Shown here: one piece after another, positions 27,322-36,266 of the stretch
Numbering within the stretch: position 1 is the first letter of the stretch
Layout: the number at the start of each line of letters is the position of its first letter
Assembly: GCF_020171985.1 (NCBI RefSeq)
Contig: NZ_JAIVAL010000006.1
Span: 160,839-224,838 of the forward strand
Direction of reading: 5' to 3'
DNA length: 64,000 bases
Source of the DNA: Halobacillus halophilus
Lineage (GTDB): Bacteria; Bacillota; Bacilli; Bacillales; Halobacillaceae
Made by a program: the position numbers and the translations under genes
The notes under the pieces: generated by a model
The model's database searches: none
What the model was told of the DNA's origin: nothing
The model's input: the letters and a program-made list of their open reading frames with translations, nothing else

Positions 27322-28176
27322 TTACTTGCGCGAGAAGAAATTTTCGTCTTCCTTATTGTACTTGGACGCAATGATTCCCTTGCTTCTGGCAAAATTCTGT
27401 GCATAACCTGCTTCTTCTTTTTCTTCCAGCGTTTCAATGAACTTACGCAAATCGTACATCGTATCAAGCAGTTCATCTTTCCGGTTTTCCTTATTCTCAT
27501 CCGACAATCGTTGAAACGACTCGATAAAGTCGGGAACGTCCTTGTCCATCATCGTTTCCAGGGCATATTGCTCTTCAATTTCGAGCTCTTCCATTCGTTT
27601 AAATTGTTTTACGGTCCGTTTCTTGAGGGAGGCCCATTCCTTTTGAAGATCAGGGTGCTGCTCGAGAAATGGGAACTCCCATCCTTCGAGGATCGTTTCT
27701 CCGGGATGTTCCGCAGTTGTTTCCTCTTCGAATGGTTTTCTTTTCTCCACGTAGGATTCTAAATACGTGTACAAAACCTGGGAGAAGTCACGCAGCGTGT
27801 CTCCAAGGCCTTTTCTTCTTGTGAATTCTTCTTTATAAAACGTAGGGAATATCGCTTTTTCTTCTTCCACTTCAAACCGCCCGAGCAGCATGGTCGGCGG
27901 TTTACCGTACACCTCGATGGTTCCTCTGAACATATTGGATTTCTTGGGAATGATCACGGTAAAAAAGACACCATTCCAGAACATATCCAATATATATCTT
28001 TTGTCCATCTCTACCAGTTCTTTAATATCCAGATCGAAATAAACAGGGAATTTCCCTTTGCTGACCTGCTTCATTTCTCTCATGGTGTGAAAATCGATAT
28101 AGCGCTGGTATTCCGATAGATACGGCATGAATGTTTTTTCTAAATTCTCAAGCGTAGAAGAGTAGAAGTTGTCCAT
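27322..28176 (-). CDS. hypothetical protein in the telA operon
   Basis: 284 residues, soluble, charged, rich in Glu and Lys. The first 140 residues are mixed alpha/beta (FWNGVFFTVIIPKKSNMFRG), the rest helical. ATG at 28176, no signal peptide. In B. subtilis the telA-like yaaN is next to xpaC, so a role as partner of TelA is plausible, but I do not see clear XpaC motifs. Function unknown. Confidence 0.65.
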   Translation of the reverse strand: MDNFYSSTLENLEKTFMPYLSEYQRYIDFHTMREMKQVSKGKFPVYFDLDIKELVEMDKRYILDMFWNGVFFTVIIPKKSNMFRGTIEVYGKPPTMLLGRFEVEEEKAIFPTFYKEEFTRRKGLGDTLRDFSQVLYTYLESYVEKRKPFEEETTAEHPGETILEGWEFPFLEQHPDLQKEWASLKKRTVKQFKRMEELEIEEQYALETMMDKDVPDFIESFQRLSDENKENRKDELLDTMYDLRKFIETLEEKEEAGYAQNFARSKGIIASKYNKEDENFFSRK

Positions 28177-28372
28177 GCTTCGTCAGCCCCTTTTGAGTCC
28201 TTCCTTATCCTCGACAAAATATTTCCATTATACTTTAAGAATACCACAAAACGGGGGTTGATATTAAGAAATGCCTATGTATTCACCACTCCTAGAAAAG
28301 ATGAAATCTTCTTCTTTCAAAGGGTGGCGGAGAGAAGTCGGGAAGAAATTCTCTGAGTTACTAAAAATAATA

Positions 28373-28497
28373 GGCCAGAGCCCTTGGCTTAGACTCCGGC
28401 TGTGTGGCTTTGTACAGGAACCTATAAGGAGAAAGATTTATACTGTACACAATCATTATATGATGGATCCGAATTGAAGTTCTTACATTAATGGCCT
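28373..28497 (+). repeat. uninterrupted copy of the sequence split by the TnpB element
   Basis: Contains TGGCTTAGACTCCGGCT, a TGTACAG block, and ATTTAT followed by ACTGTACACAATCATTATAT. The same order is found at 29709-29777 joined to 31141-31195, with the TnpB element between. Weaker similarity continues (TTTATAGC.TAGAG) at 28770 and 31245. A 68-codon open frame across this stretch is not a convincing gene. Confidence 0.75.
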
Positions 28498-28554
28498 AGT
28501 TAAACTACCGTGTTGATTTTAAGATTAGGCTCCCCTTACTTTAAGGCTCAGTTT

Positions 28555-28715
28555 TGAGATATCTAGTAATAAAGTTAGGTCCTGCAGGGAACGAGTCGCT
28601 TTCCGGCCCTGCACGAAGAAAGGTCCTGCGACGTTGCCACATGACGTGGCGTTCCTAGTCGACCTTTTTCTGCGCTGAGCTTCCTCAGGCTACGCTTTCC
28701 GTGGGGCTCAAAAAG
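28555..28715 (+). repeat. dispersed repeat, copy 1
   Basis: Shares GAGATAT, GGTCCTGC, CGCTTTCCG and GCTTCCTCAGGCT, in this order, with 63888-64000 at the window end. No coding frame fits it. The interval 28178-29084 as a whole holds only repeats and a terminator; a 92-codon frame on the minus strand across the repeat is judged non-coding. Confidence 0.65.
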
Positions 28716-28978
28716 GGAGGGGCGCTTGCACCTTGTCTTGTGCAGGGAAAATATAAGGTTTGAGACGGCAAGGTTTATAGCTTAGAGGGCATCTGTATGG
28801 CCAACGAAAAAGCATGTAAGGCAACGAATAAGAAACTAGTAGTGGGCAGTAGACAAAGTTAATTTTATAGACTGAACTAATCCATTCGTGAGGGTGAGGG
28901 AATGTCTCCACGTTCCGTAGCCCAACTAACGTTGCTCCACCATTGCCTGCCCCTCGGAAAATTTTTTTATCAAAAATA

Positions 28979-29013
28979 AAAGCCACTCCTTAGTTAATGA
29001 AGGGCTTTTTGGC
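28979..29013 (-). terminator. terminator of the cysteine-rich protein gene
   Basis: On the minus strand AAAAGCCC.TT pairs with AAGG...GGCTTTT and is followed by a T-rich tract. Confidence 0.65.
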
Positions 29014-29084
29014 ATTATTCACCTGTTTGAATTGAATACGGATACGCTGCACTTCCGCTGAATTAGAAAACTTAAGGTGATTAC

Positions 29085-29483
29085 TTATTGGGGCGGGGGA
29101 CATGTTGGCTGGTTTTCACAATTTCTGATCACACATACTGCGGAATCCTCACATGTTTCTACTCCTGATTCGTTTTGACATCGCACGGCTAAATCGACAA
29201 TGATATTTCCTGCGTTTGGACAAGCATCAGCTACAACCGTTGCTGTAACGGTTGTTTCACCCTGTTCCACATTCAATGTTCCATCTGGATTGGGTATGAT
29301 TCCTGGAGCACTTAAGGTGCATGTGGATTCTATATTTCCAGGTACGACACTGAGGCATCGTACTCGGCAATTGTCGCACAAGCCCATTACATTAACCTGG
29401 AAAACCACTTGAAAAGGGACTCCCGCTACTATTGTACTTGGACACTGAGTTACGTTTACTTCGCATAAGCATCCTACTCCCAT
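29085..29483 (-). CDS. cysteine-rich hypothetical protein
   Basis: 132 residues with 13 cysteines, several close together (CLCEVNVTQC near the N terminus, CDNCRVRC in the middle, CENQPTCPPPQ at the end). Valine/threonine-rich stretches between them predict a beta-sandwich (VPFQVVFQVNV, TTVTATVVADAC). No signal peptide. Start at 29483 since GGAG lies 9 bases upstream. Cysteine-rich, signal-less proteins of this size in spore formers are often coat or exosporium components, and the spore-type ligase cluster begins 2.3 kb away; this is inference only. Confidence 0.6.
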   Translation of the reverse strand: MGVGCLCEVNVTQCPSTIVAGVPFQVVFQVNVMGLCDNCRVRCLSVVPGNIESTCTLSAPGIIPNPDGTLNVEQGETTVTATVVADACPNAGNIIVDLAVRCQNESGVETCEDSAVCVIRNCENQPTCPPPQ

Positions 29484-29708
29484 GATTATCGCTCCCTTCA
29501 TGAATTTATAATGGTACGCTAATAGGATATTATCGACTTATTAAAAGGGTGTCGTCGTTTACCTAGAAGGTGCGCACATCTTCAAGTTCCGACATGATAG
29601 AATATTGTCAAAATAGTGAAGCTATTCAAGGGCAGCCATTCTTTGTCAAAAGGAAGTTTTGAATCTTTTTGATGTAGTTTACGAAAGAAAGCAATGATTA
29701 GTAAAAAA

Positions 29709-29777
29709 AGTGAGCCAGAGTCTGGCTTAGACTCCGGCTTTTTCTTTGTACAGAGATCAATAAGGAGTTAGATTTAT
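29709..29777 (+). repeat. left part of the split repeat, with a terminator-like hairpin
   Basis: Matches 28373-28441. AGCCAGAGTC pairs with GACTCCGGCT and runs into TTTTTC, so it can act as a terminator. It ends with TTTAT at 29773-29777, directly before the TnpB element. Confidence 0.7.
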
Positions 29778-29935
29778 CATTCATCGGCAGAAGACTCCCT
29801 CTTCAACCGCCGTGTCGAAGACCGGTGGTAAGGGGGAGATGAATGCCGTTGCCGTAAGGCAAATGCCTTTGAATATTCTCCCTTCCGTGATATCCTAAAG
29901 TAAGAACATATGTTCCTGATTAGGAGGTGGAAAGG

Positions 29936-31057
29936 TTGAAGCATAAAGCGTATAACTTTCGTATCTATCCAAATAAAACCCAAGAATCGCTCATCGCTAA
30001 GACAATCGGTTGCGCTCGTTTTGTCTTCAATCATTTCCTCTCCGAATGGAGCCGTGCCTACAAGGAGACCGGAAAAGGTTTGAGTTACGCTACTTGTTCC
30101 AAACAATTACCTAACCTTAAAAGAGAATTCCTTTGGTTAAAGGAAGTGGATAGCACCGCCATCCAAACGTCGATCAAACATCTTTCTGACGCTTATAAAC
30201 GGTTTTTCAAAAAGCAAAACCAACCTCCGCGGTTCAAATCAAAGAAGAACAAAGTCCAGTCCTACACCACAAAATGCACCAACGGAAATATTGCCATCCA
30301 GGATCGCAAAATCAAGCTGCCTAAGCTGGGGCTTGTGAGATTTGCCAAGAGTCGTGAAGTGAAAGGTCGCATTTTGAGTGCGACGGTTCGCCGCCATCCG
30401 ACCGGAAAATATTCTGTATCGATTCTTGTTCAAACAGATATGCAGGAACTTCCTAAATCCAACGCTTATGTTGGCATTGATCTCGGATTGAAAGACTTCG
30501 CTGTTCTATCGAATGGCACCATCTATGAAAACCCACGATACCTACGTAAGACCGAAAAGAAACTAGCCAAAGCTCAACGTATCCTTTCCCGAAGGGAAAA
30601 GGGATCTTCGAATTGGCATAAGCAACGGATTAAAGTAGCCAGACTTCACGAGAAGATAGCGAACTCCCGCAAAGATTATCTGCATAAGATTTCTACCGAA
30701 ATCATCAAAAACCACGATGTGATCGGGGTAGAAAATCTCCACATTTCCAATTTGCTCAAAAACCGAAAACTATCCAAATCGATTAGTGATGCGAGCTGGT
30801 CGATGTTCACCTCTATGCTCGAATACAAAGCAAAGTGGTACGGGAAGCAGTTGGTAACCGTATCGAAAGTTTTTGCGAGTTCACAGCTGTGTTCTAAGTG
30901 CGGATACCAAAACAGGGAGGTAAAGAATCTCGCTGTTCGAACGTGGGATTGCCCAGATTGCGGTTGCCACCACGACCGCGACCTAAATGCGAGCTTCAAT
31001 ATATTGAAGGAGATTCAAAGAATCCTTCCAACCGTCGGTGCGACGGGGCTAGCCTAA
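29936..31057 (+). CDS. tnpB: TnpB RNA-guided nuclease
   Basis: 373 residues from the TTG at 29936, which has AGGAGG 8 bases upstream; a GTG at 29927 overlaps that site. The RuvC-like acids are all present: D182 in VGIDLG, E266 in GVENL, and D347/D349 in HDRDLNA. The zinc ribbon CSKCG...CPDCG is complete. N-terminal helix-turn-helix part ([12 protein letters not shown]). TnpB proteins cut DNA next to the element's target motif using an RNA from the element's right end. All signs are of an active enzyme. Confidence 0.95.
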   Translation: MKHKAYNFRIYPNKTQESLIAKTIGCARFVFNHFLSEWSRAYKETGKGLSYATCSKQLPNLKREFLWLKEVDSTAIQTSIKHLSDAYKRFFKKQNQPPRFKSKKNKVQSYTTKCTNGNIAIQDRKIKLPKLGLVRFAKSREVKGRILSATVRRHPTGKYSVSILVQTDMQELPKSNAYVGIDLGLKDFAVLSNGTIYENPRYLRKTEKKLAKAQRILSRREKGSSNWHKQRIKVARLHEKIANSRKDYLHKISTEIIKNHDVIGVENLHISNLLKNRKLSKSISDASWSMFTSMLEYKAKWYGKQLVTVSKVFASSQLCSKCGYQNREVKNLAVRTWDCPDCGCHHDRDLNASFNILKEIQRILPTVGATGLA

Positions 31058-31140
31058 TCATTTGAACGAACCGTTAGGTTCGTGCTCTTAGGAATCCCCC
31101 AACTTCAAGGAGCGTCAGCGAGTAAGTGGGGGTAGTTCAA
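31020..31140 (+). ncRNA. probable omega RNA scaffold of the TnpB element
   Basis: The 3' end of tnpB and the right end carry hairpins GAACGAACC/GGTTCGT and CCCCCAACTT/AAGTGGGGG, the usual reRNA/omega RNA scaffold. Its 5' limit is not visible. The guide would be the flanking sequence beginning GCTGTACGCCATTATT at 31141. Confidence 0.6.
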
Positions 31141-31195
31141 GCTGTACGCCATTATTATATGATATATCCGAATTACAGTTCTTACAGTAATAAAA
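31141..31195 (+). repeat. right part of the split repeat
   Basis: Matches 28442-28497 with about a dozen differences. Its first bases would be used as guide by the TnpB RNA. Confidence 0.7.
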
Positions 31196-31346
31196 AAAAT
31201 ATGAGCGTTAAACCCCTATCGAAAAGTATTTTGATAGACATGGTAAATTTTATAGCATAGAGACACCTGTGATGTGCGTTGGTCCACGCACATACAAGTG
31301 TTTATGAATAGAGTAGAAAGGAATGACCTTCGATGAGGTGAATCAT

Positions 31347-31736
31347 TTGGACATTGTCATAGAGGAAGTGTCTTTTTCTGAAGTGTTAATGCTAAAACCA
31401 GCTTATACGGAAGAAGGACTTAAATTAAGAAATTTCAAAAGAACCGTCTGGATAGGTGCCAAATATGGCAAGGAACTGGTGGGTGCATGTGCCTATCGTC
31501 GTACAAGATACGGAGTTAAGTGTAAGAGTGATCTAGTTCTGAAATCATATCGTAAAATGGGTATTTACCGCCAATTATTCGAAAATAGACTGAAAAGAAT
31601 TGCTGAGCTCGATCCTGACAAAGTTTACGCTTACTGCAATAAAAACAGTCTTCCTGTTTATTCAAAGTACGGGTTTGTGAGAAAGGGCAGCCTGAGGAAG
31701 TACACGTACGTAGAAGCATCAGCAACTAAACTCTAG
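31347..31736 (+). CDS. GNAT-like acetyltransferase
   Basis: 129 residues if the TTG at 31347 is used (AGGTGA 6 bases upstream); an ATG at 31323 in the same frame sits directly on a GAAAGGA and is less likely. The core has the GNAT layout: VGACAYRR beta strands, then YRKMGIYRQLFENRLK as degenerate acetyl-CoA loop, and SLPVYSKYGFVRKG at the end. The Q/RxxGxG/A loop is imperfect. Substrate unknown. Single gene with strong terminator. Confidence 0.65.
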   Translation: MDIVIEEVSFSEVLMLKPAYTEEGLKLRNFKRTVWIGAKYGKELVGACAYRRTRYGVKCKSDLVLKSYRKMGIYRQLFENRLKRIAELDPDKVYAYCNKNSLPVYSKYGFVRKGSLRKYTYVEASATKL

Positions 31737-31737
31737 T

Positions 31738-31782
31738 AATAGTTCCCTCATCTCTAATGGGATGAGGGAACTATTATTTTTA
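31738..31782. terminator. bidirectional terminator
   Basis: AATAGTTCCCTCATC pairs with GATGAGGGAACTATT, followed by ATTTTT; it serves the GNAT gene and the convergent YheC-like gene. Confidence 0.9.
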
Positions 31783-32889
31783 AGATTCATCTTTTATTTT
31801 GTTATACAAGTATCTCCCATAACCTATAGGGTTGAAATGCTTCGCTTTCCATTCTTCATATCTTTTCCCTTTATACTTTACATTTCCATAACGTCCTCGA
31901 AAGTTGCTTTCAATAAAATAAGGGTGACCTGATGTATCCAAGGCGAAATCAAAAGCAATATCCGCGATATGGTCGGTGTAATGTTCAAGGTGCTGGGCTA
32001 ATTTTAAAGTTAGATTGGCTAAGTTTGCTTTGGTTTTCTTGCAGGGAAGGTAAGGATGCGCTTTTAACACTTTGTCAAAATCAAGAGAGCTTCCTCCCTG
32101 ACTGATGTTCGTAACAAACTGGTCCTTGGATGGAGAAACTTTACACAACATCCCTGCCACGACCCAGTTCCCTGTGTGATTACGCTGGGCAACGATTCGA
32201 AGGTCAAAAGGTCTCTCTTGATAAGTTGCGAGCTCGATCTGCCGCTGAATGATGTATGGTTTCTTCTCAAATGCTTCTCGTATAACCTCAGGTATTCCAT
32301 CCTTGAAGGTCGTAAAGGTAAGTTCAGACCATTCCCGCCTTGCGACAGGGTACTTCAAATGCCAATGATGCCAACATTCGGGTCCACTTCTCGATAATTT
32401 CATGATCCCTCCGCCCAAGCTTCCTTTTGCAGGCTTAAGAATGAGTCGATCATACTGATTCATCATTTTTTCTAATGCTGTAAGAGATGCTTTCTCGGTT
32501 TCAGGAAGGAATGGAATTAAGTCAGGGTTTTCACTAATAATTTGATGCATTTTGTACTTATCATGTCCGATCCCTTTTTTGTTGTAGAACTGTACCTTCT
32601 TATCTTCTAAGAAACGTTTTTGTTTCTTTGATAGAAAGCTCCTTGTGTAAATGACTTTAGGAAGCTCAACCGTCTCAAGTTCAAAGGTCTCCCCTTTTTT
32701 AATAAACCCCTCTACATAATCAACACCGGGCTGCAATCCTTTCAGTCTCATGAATACTGGTGTGAAATGGTAGTGCTCCCCAGCTTCCTGATAGGCCCGG
32801 ACATTGATTTGACTTTTTCCTTCTGAAAGTAACTGGTATATGCCATTTGGCAAAATTACACCAATATATTCCTTTTCCACATGGATCAT
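31780..32889 (-). CDS. YheC/YheD-type ATP-grasp protein (spore coat-associated family) 1
   Basis: 369 residues. An N-terminal domain (KEYIGVILPNGIYQLL) is followed by an ATP-grasp fold from about residue 110: LILKPAKGSLGGGIMKL for nucleotide binding, YIIQRQIELATYQERPFDLR, and PYFIESNFRGRYGN with the metal-binding Glu and Asn. The family (ATPgrasp_YheCD) is found in spore formers and linked to the spore coat; the reaction is unknown but ATP-grasp enzymes join a carboxylate to an amine or thiol. Start may be ATG 32889 or, better spaced from GGGAG, GTG 32880. First of nine ligase-type genes in the cluster. Confidence 0.85.
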   Translation of the reverse strand: MIHVEKEYIGVILPNGIYQLLSEGKSQINVRAYQEAGEHYHFTPVFMRLKGLQPGVDYVEGFIKKGETFELETVELPKVIYTRSFLSKKQKRFLEDKKVQFYNKKGIGHDKYKMHQIISENPDLIPFLPETEKASLTALEKMMNQYDRLILKPAKGSLGGGIMKLSRSGPECWHHWHLKYPVARREWSELTFTTFKDGIPEVIREAFEKKPYIIQRQIELATYQERPFDLRIVAQRNHTGNWVVAGMLCKVSPSKDQFVTNISQGGSSLDFDKVLKAHPYLPCKKTKANLANLTLKLAQHLEHYTDHIADIAFDFALDTSGHPYFIESNFRGRYGNVKYKGKRYEEWKAKHFNPIGYGRYLYNKIKDES

Positions 32890-33025
32890 CTCCCGCTTTT
32901 CAATCGTCTTTTATATATATTTCATAGGAGCCCGATGTGTTAAAAACCAGGCGCACAAAAAAGCGATAGTCATAGTATGTGAATGTGTATTGGATTGGAG
33001 TATGTAAGAAGAGGTGAGAATGAAG

Positions 33026-34345
33026 ATGATGTACCGGATAAGAAAGGAAGGAGAAACGGGTGCCGTGGTGGTTATACACCCGTCGAACAGCGAACGATGG
33101 GGAATAGTTGGAAAGAACCTGATGACTTGGAATTTCGGTCTTCAGAGTTGTGAAGCGGAAATCAGAATATCCGATCAAGTGAATGACGATGAAATCCTCA
33201 TGTCGGGAGATGTCCTGCGCGCGTTGATGCTTCCGGTAGAGCCTGTCTATGAAATCATTCATAAGCAAGGGAGCATTCATGTCGGTCCCCTTATAGGTAT
33301 TGTAGCAGGCAGATCGTTAAAGAAATTATTCGAAAAAGGATTGAGACTCAGCAGGTATGTAAAAAAATACGAAGCGATCGGCGGTGCCATTCTTGCTTTT
33401 ACCAATGATGGAATCGACCGCGATAAAAAAATGATCTTTGGGTACCTGTATAACCCCGTGAATAAAAAATGGGTAAAAGGGATTTACCCTTATCCGATGG
33501 CCATTTTTAAGAGATCATCGCTCAAGAAAGACTTACACAGGCATTTCGAGTCAGTAATTGGAAAGCGGATCTTTAACTCTTCCACTTTTGATAAGTGGGA
33601 GATGTACACATGGTTTAAAAATTCCGCAGAATTAAAACCATTTCTGCCTCAGACAAAAATTTTCCGAAATCTAGTGGATGCTCAGCAGATGATCGAAAAG
33701 TTCGGAGCGGTTTATATCAAACCAATAAAAGGGATGCAAGGGAAGAGAGTAGCGAAAGTTCAGCAGGAAAAGAGTGGGGTGACGATTCAGTATATTCAAC
33801 TAGATTCGAAAGAGGACTATACATTTGCTAGTTTGTTTGAGGCAAAAGATTTTCTTGAAACGCATTTCGGTGGAGAAAAGTTTATATTGCAACAACCTCT
33901 TAATCTTAGATTTAATGGATCTATTATTGATTTTAGAGTCATCATGGTGAAAGACCAAACTGGAAGTTGGAAGAATTATGGTGTGATGGGCAGAAACGGA
34001 GTCAAAGGCCAGATTGTCAGTAATCGCCACCGGGGAGGGAAAGTCGAACATGCAGATGTTACTCTCGCTCGCATGTTCACCGAGAAACCAAAAATCCAGG
34101 AATACAAAAGGAAAATGGAACAGGTGGCTCTATTAGCTGCTTCGTCCATAGAGAATTGCGGATTCCTTTTCGGAAAGCTTGGGATTGATATCGGGATCGA
34201 TGTGGATGGAAACGTGTGGCTGATCGAAATTAACCATCGAAACCCGAATGATTTTGTGGCTTCCTTTTCAGGGGATAAGAATCTAGTAAATGTGATCCGC
34301 TATGCCAATATGATGTATGCGAAGAAGTTAGCGGGATTCATCTAA
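33026..34345 (+). CDS. YheD-type ATP-grasp protein 2
   Basis: 439 residues. Long N-terminal domain of about 200 residues with the motifs VGPLIGIVAG and KGIYPYPMAIFKR, then ATP-grasp: YIKPIKGMQGKRVAKV, FILQQPLNLRFNG followed by IDFRVIM, and VWLIEINHRNPNDF. Paralogue of the proteins at 38596 and 40101, including a shared end YAKKLAGF. Several ATGs are possible; 33026 is 9 bases after GAGGTG. It is transcribed alone and away from the neighbouring minus-strand genes. Confidence 0.87.
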   Translation: MMYRIRKEGETGAVVVIHPSNSERWGIVGKNLMTWNFGLQSCEAEIRISDQVNDDEILMSGDVLRALMLPVEPVYEIIHKQGSIHVGPLIGIVAGRSLKKLFEKGLRLSRYVKKYEAIGGAILAFTNDGIDRDKKMIFGYLYNPVNKKWVKGIYPYPMAIFKRSSLKKDLHRHFESVIGKRIFNSSTFDKWEMYTWFKNSAELKPFLPQTKIFRNLVDAQQMIEKFGAVYIKPIKGMQGKRVAKVQQEKSGVTIQYIQLDSKEDYTFASLFEAKDFLETHFGGEKFILQQPLNLRFNGSIIDFRVIMVKDQTGSWKNYGVMGRNGVKGQIVSNRHRGGKVEHADVTLARMFTEKPKIQEYKRKMEQVALLAASSIENCGFLFGKLGIDIGIDVDGNVWLIEINHRNPNDFVASFSGDKNLVNVIRYANMMYAKKLAGFI

Positions 34346-34380
34346 TCAAGGTAACGGAATGCGCAGAGATGTAAAAAGTA

Positions 34381-34419
34381 AAAAGAACGACCTTTCTCAG
34401 GAGGAAAGGTCGTTCTTTT
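34381..34419. terminator. bidirectional terminator
   Basis: AAAAGAACGACCTTTC pairs with GAAAGGTCGTTCTTTT between convergent genes. Confidence 0.9.
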
Positions 34420-34421
34420 TG

Positions 34422-35798
34422 TTATTCTTCTGGTTTAAGGTTTTTAACAAAGCTTCTAAACGAGTCCCGCATCGAAGCTTTCACTAAGATGATGGTTTCG
34501 GGATCGGCTATCTCATGTAGAAAGGATAAAGCCGATTCCGGTTCATTAAAGGATCTGATGTTATTAGGGTTCATGCCTTGTTCCAATGCTTCTTTTGCTA
34601 TAATGGATGCAGTAGATCCAATGGTGATCAATTGATCGGGGTGGTGTTGATAGACGATTCGGCCAATTTTTTGATGTTCACTTTCTTCTTCTTCTCCGAG
34701 TTCGCTGATCCTTCCCAGTACGGCAATCGTTTTTTTGCCAGTTGAGATTTGGTTGAGTACTGTAAGCGCAGCTTCTATTGAACCGGAATTCGTATTCCAG
34801 GAGTCATCAATCAGCGTTGAACCATTAATTCCTTTAATCATTTGCAGGTGTCTTCTAAGTGGTCTGAACGTTCTCAGGCGGTTCACAGCATCTTCCAAGT
34901 TGACTCCGTGAGCATGAGAAGCCGCGATAGCGGCAAGAGCATTGGAAACATTATGGCTTCCATAACCCGGCACATAAACAGAGTAGACATGCGGGCCATG
35001 GGTGAGCATAAACTCCATGCCGTCTTTTGAATATTTGACATGGTCTGCTTTATAATCAGCTTCTTCTTTCACGCCAAACCATAGAATTTTTTTATTGAAG
35101 GTACGACCAATTTGACGGCTATTCATACAGTCTGAATTCAAGATCGCCACTTGATGATCTCCGACACCTTGAAGAATCTTCGCTTTTTCTTCCATATATC
35201 TCTGCTGATTCCCGTATCGTTCAATATGGTCTGCTCCGATTCCAGTTATGATAGCGGAAAAAGGGCCAAAGCAGTGGCAGCATTTTTCTAAATTGCCTGG
35301 CTTCCCGATTCCGAACTCAAATAAGCCGAAATCTGTTTCCTCTCCGAAACTGGTCAACACACTCGAATTCGAACGAAAAAGATTGTAGTTTCCTTTTGTC
35401 GCTTTAACCTCGTAATCTTCCAACAGGATGTGCTTGATCATTTCTTTCGTCGTTGTTTTTCCATATGTGCCTGTAATGGCTACAATAGGGAAGGAAAATA
35501 AGTTTCTGTAAAAAGTTAAGAATTTCTTGTAAGCTTCCTTAACATTTTTAACTTCTACGATCGTCGCGTCTCCAGTTGAATTCCTCACATGTCTGACCCG
35601 ATCGGTGACAATAACACAAGGAGGGAAGGGTTCCTCGATGCTCTTATCTTTCAAATTCCGATCTAGACAGAAAAATAGCGTCTGCGCTTTCAGTAATTTC
35701 CTGCGCGTGACCACTCTATCAATAGATGAGGAAAGTCCTTCCTTTACGATGACCCCCTCGATAGGAGGCAGGATCTCTTCAAGTCGTAGTTTTTTCAC
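34422..35798 (-). CDS. MurF-like Mur-family ligase A
   Basis: 458 residues. Mur ligase central domain with P-loop GTYGKTTT at 110-117 and AITG before it, FEFGIGKPGNLEKC, ITGIGADHIERYGN and LNSDC, then the C-terminal domain with LIDDSWNTNSGSIEAAL and VLGRISELGEEEESEH. These are the MurF hallmarks for adding an amino acid or peptide to a carboxylate with ATP. The N-terminal 100 residues keep only a shadow of the UDP-sugar binding domain, so the usual muropeptide substrate is unlikely. The GTG at 35798 has AAAGGAGG 5 bases upstream. It follows the CotZ-like gene by 26 bases, in one operon with it. Confidence 0.85.
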   Translation of the reverse strand: MKKLRLEEILPPIEGVIVKEGLSSSIDRVVTRRKLLKAQTLFFCLDRNLKDKSIEEPFPPCVIVTDRVRHVRNSTGDATIVEVKNVKEAYKKFLTFYRNLFSFPIVAITGTYGKTTTKEMIKHILLEDYEVKATKGNYNLFRSNSSVLTSFGEETDFGLFEFGIGKPGNLEKCCHCFGPFSAIITGIGADHIERYGNQQRYMEEKAKILQGVGDHQVAILNSDCMNSRQIGRTFNKKILWFGVKEEADYKADHVKYSKDGMEFMLTHGPHVYSVYVPGYGSHNVSNALAAIAASHAHGVNLEDAVNRLRTFRPLRRHLQMIKGINGSTLIDDSWNTNSGSIEAALTVLNQISTGKKTIAVLGRISELGEEEESEHQKIGRIVYQHHPDQLITIGSTASIIAKEALEQGMNPNNIRSFNEPESALSFLHEIADPETIILVKASMRDSFRSFVKNLKPEE

Positions 35799-35824
35799 TG
35801 GATCCTCCTTTTGTGAACAAAGGT

Positions 35825-36253
35825 TCACCATTTCGGTTCGATAATAATTTCCCGTTTCATGAACTCAATATCCAGACACTTGACAGCAGCGAAGTCATTT
35901 AAAGGTAAAGAGGATAGTATGGCGGTCCGTTTCAAAAGATAAAGGTCATCTAAACCTGCAGCTGTTTCACCATAAATGTCGAATGGATGCAGGAAAGATA
36001 CAAGGGCGGTGTTTGCTTGCTCATTTAGATTTTCTATTCGAAAGCAGAATGTTTGCATAGACTCTCCTTTTGCGTCCAATCTTTTCTGGAAAGGGGAGGG
36101 GTCTCCCTCTTTGTAAAGGACAAAAGGAAGGGTATCTACTCTGGCCAATTTCACTAGTAAATCACTGAACACATCGGAGGGGTCGCCGCATAGGAGATCT
36201 TGCTGGTGCTTTAATAATTTTAAACCATTGAAAATAGTAGGATTGGTATTCAA
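35825..36253 (-). CDS. CotY/CotZ-like spore coat protein
   Basis: 142 residues from a TTG at 36253 preceded by AAAGGAGG. Its pattern fits the CotY/CotZ coat family: DTLPFVLYKEGDPSPFQ, then TFCFRIENLNEQANTALVSF, LKRTAILSSLPLNDFAAV and KCLDIEF near the end, aligned with DTVPF, FFRVE, and DLDCFCAINCL of B. subtilis CotZ as I recall it. It has only three or so cysteines where CotZ has many. CotY and CotZ build the outermost spore layer in Bacillus. Placed 13 bases after one ATP-grasp gene and 26 before a Mur ligase, it ties the ligase cluster to the spore surface. Assignment is by eye. Confidence 0.65.
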   Translation of the reverse strand: MNTNPTIFNGLKLLKHQQDLLCGDPSDVFSDLLVKLARVDTLPFVLYKEGDPSPFQKRLDAKGESMQTFCFRIENLNEQANTALVSFLHPFDIYGETAAGLDDLYLLKRTAILSSLPLNDFAAVKCLDIEFMKREIIIEPKW

Positions 36254-36266
36254 AAGGCTTCCTCCT

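Larger units (their letters stand above)
29778..31140 (+). mobile_element. IS605-type element with tnpB only (IS1341 group)
   Basis: 1363 bases inserted directly after TTTAT in one copy of a duplicated sequence; comparison with the intact copy at 28441/28442 gives both ends to the base. No target duplication, as expected for this family. The left end has a long imperfect hairpin around 29830-29885, and the right end has the CCCCCAACTTC / AAGTGGGGG hairpin typical of the family. There is no tnpA transposase gene, so movement would need one in trans. Confidence 0.88.

Noticed and set aside
28271..28477. 68-codon open frame on the plus strand
   Set aside because: It runs across a repeat whose other copy is not open in the same frame, so it is probably non-coding.
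28708..28986. 92-codon open frame on the minus strand
   Set aside because: Overlaps the dispersed repeat, has no family features and no good start.
34422..35798. Reading Mur ligase A as the housekeeping MurF
   Set aside because: Its N-terminal substrate domain is reduced, it is next to a coat-type gene, and no ddl or division genes are near.
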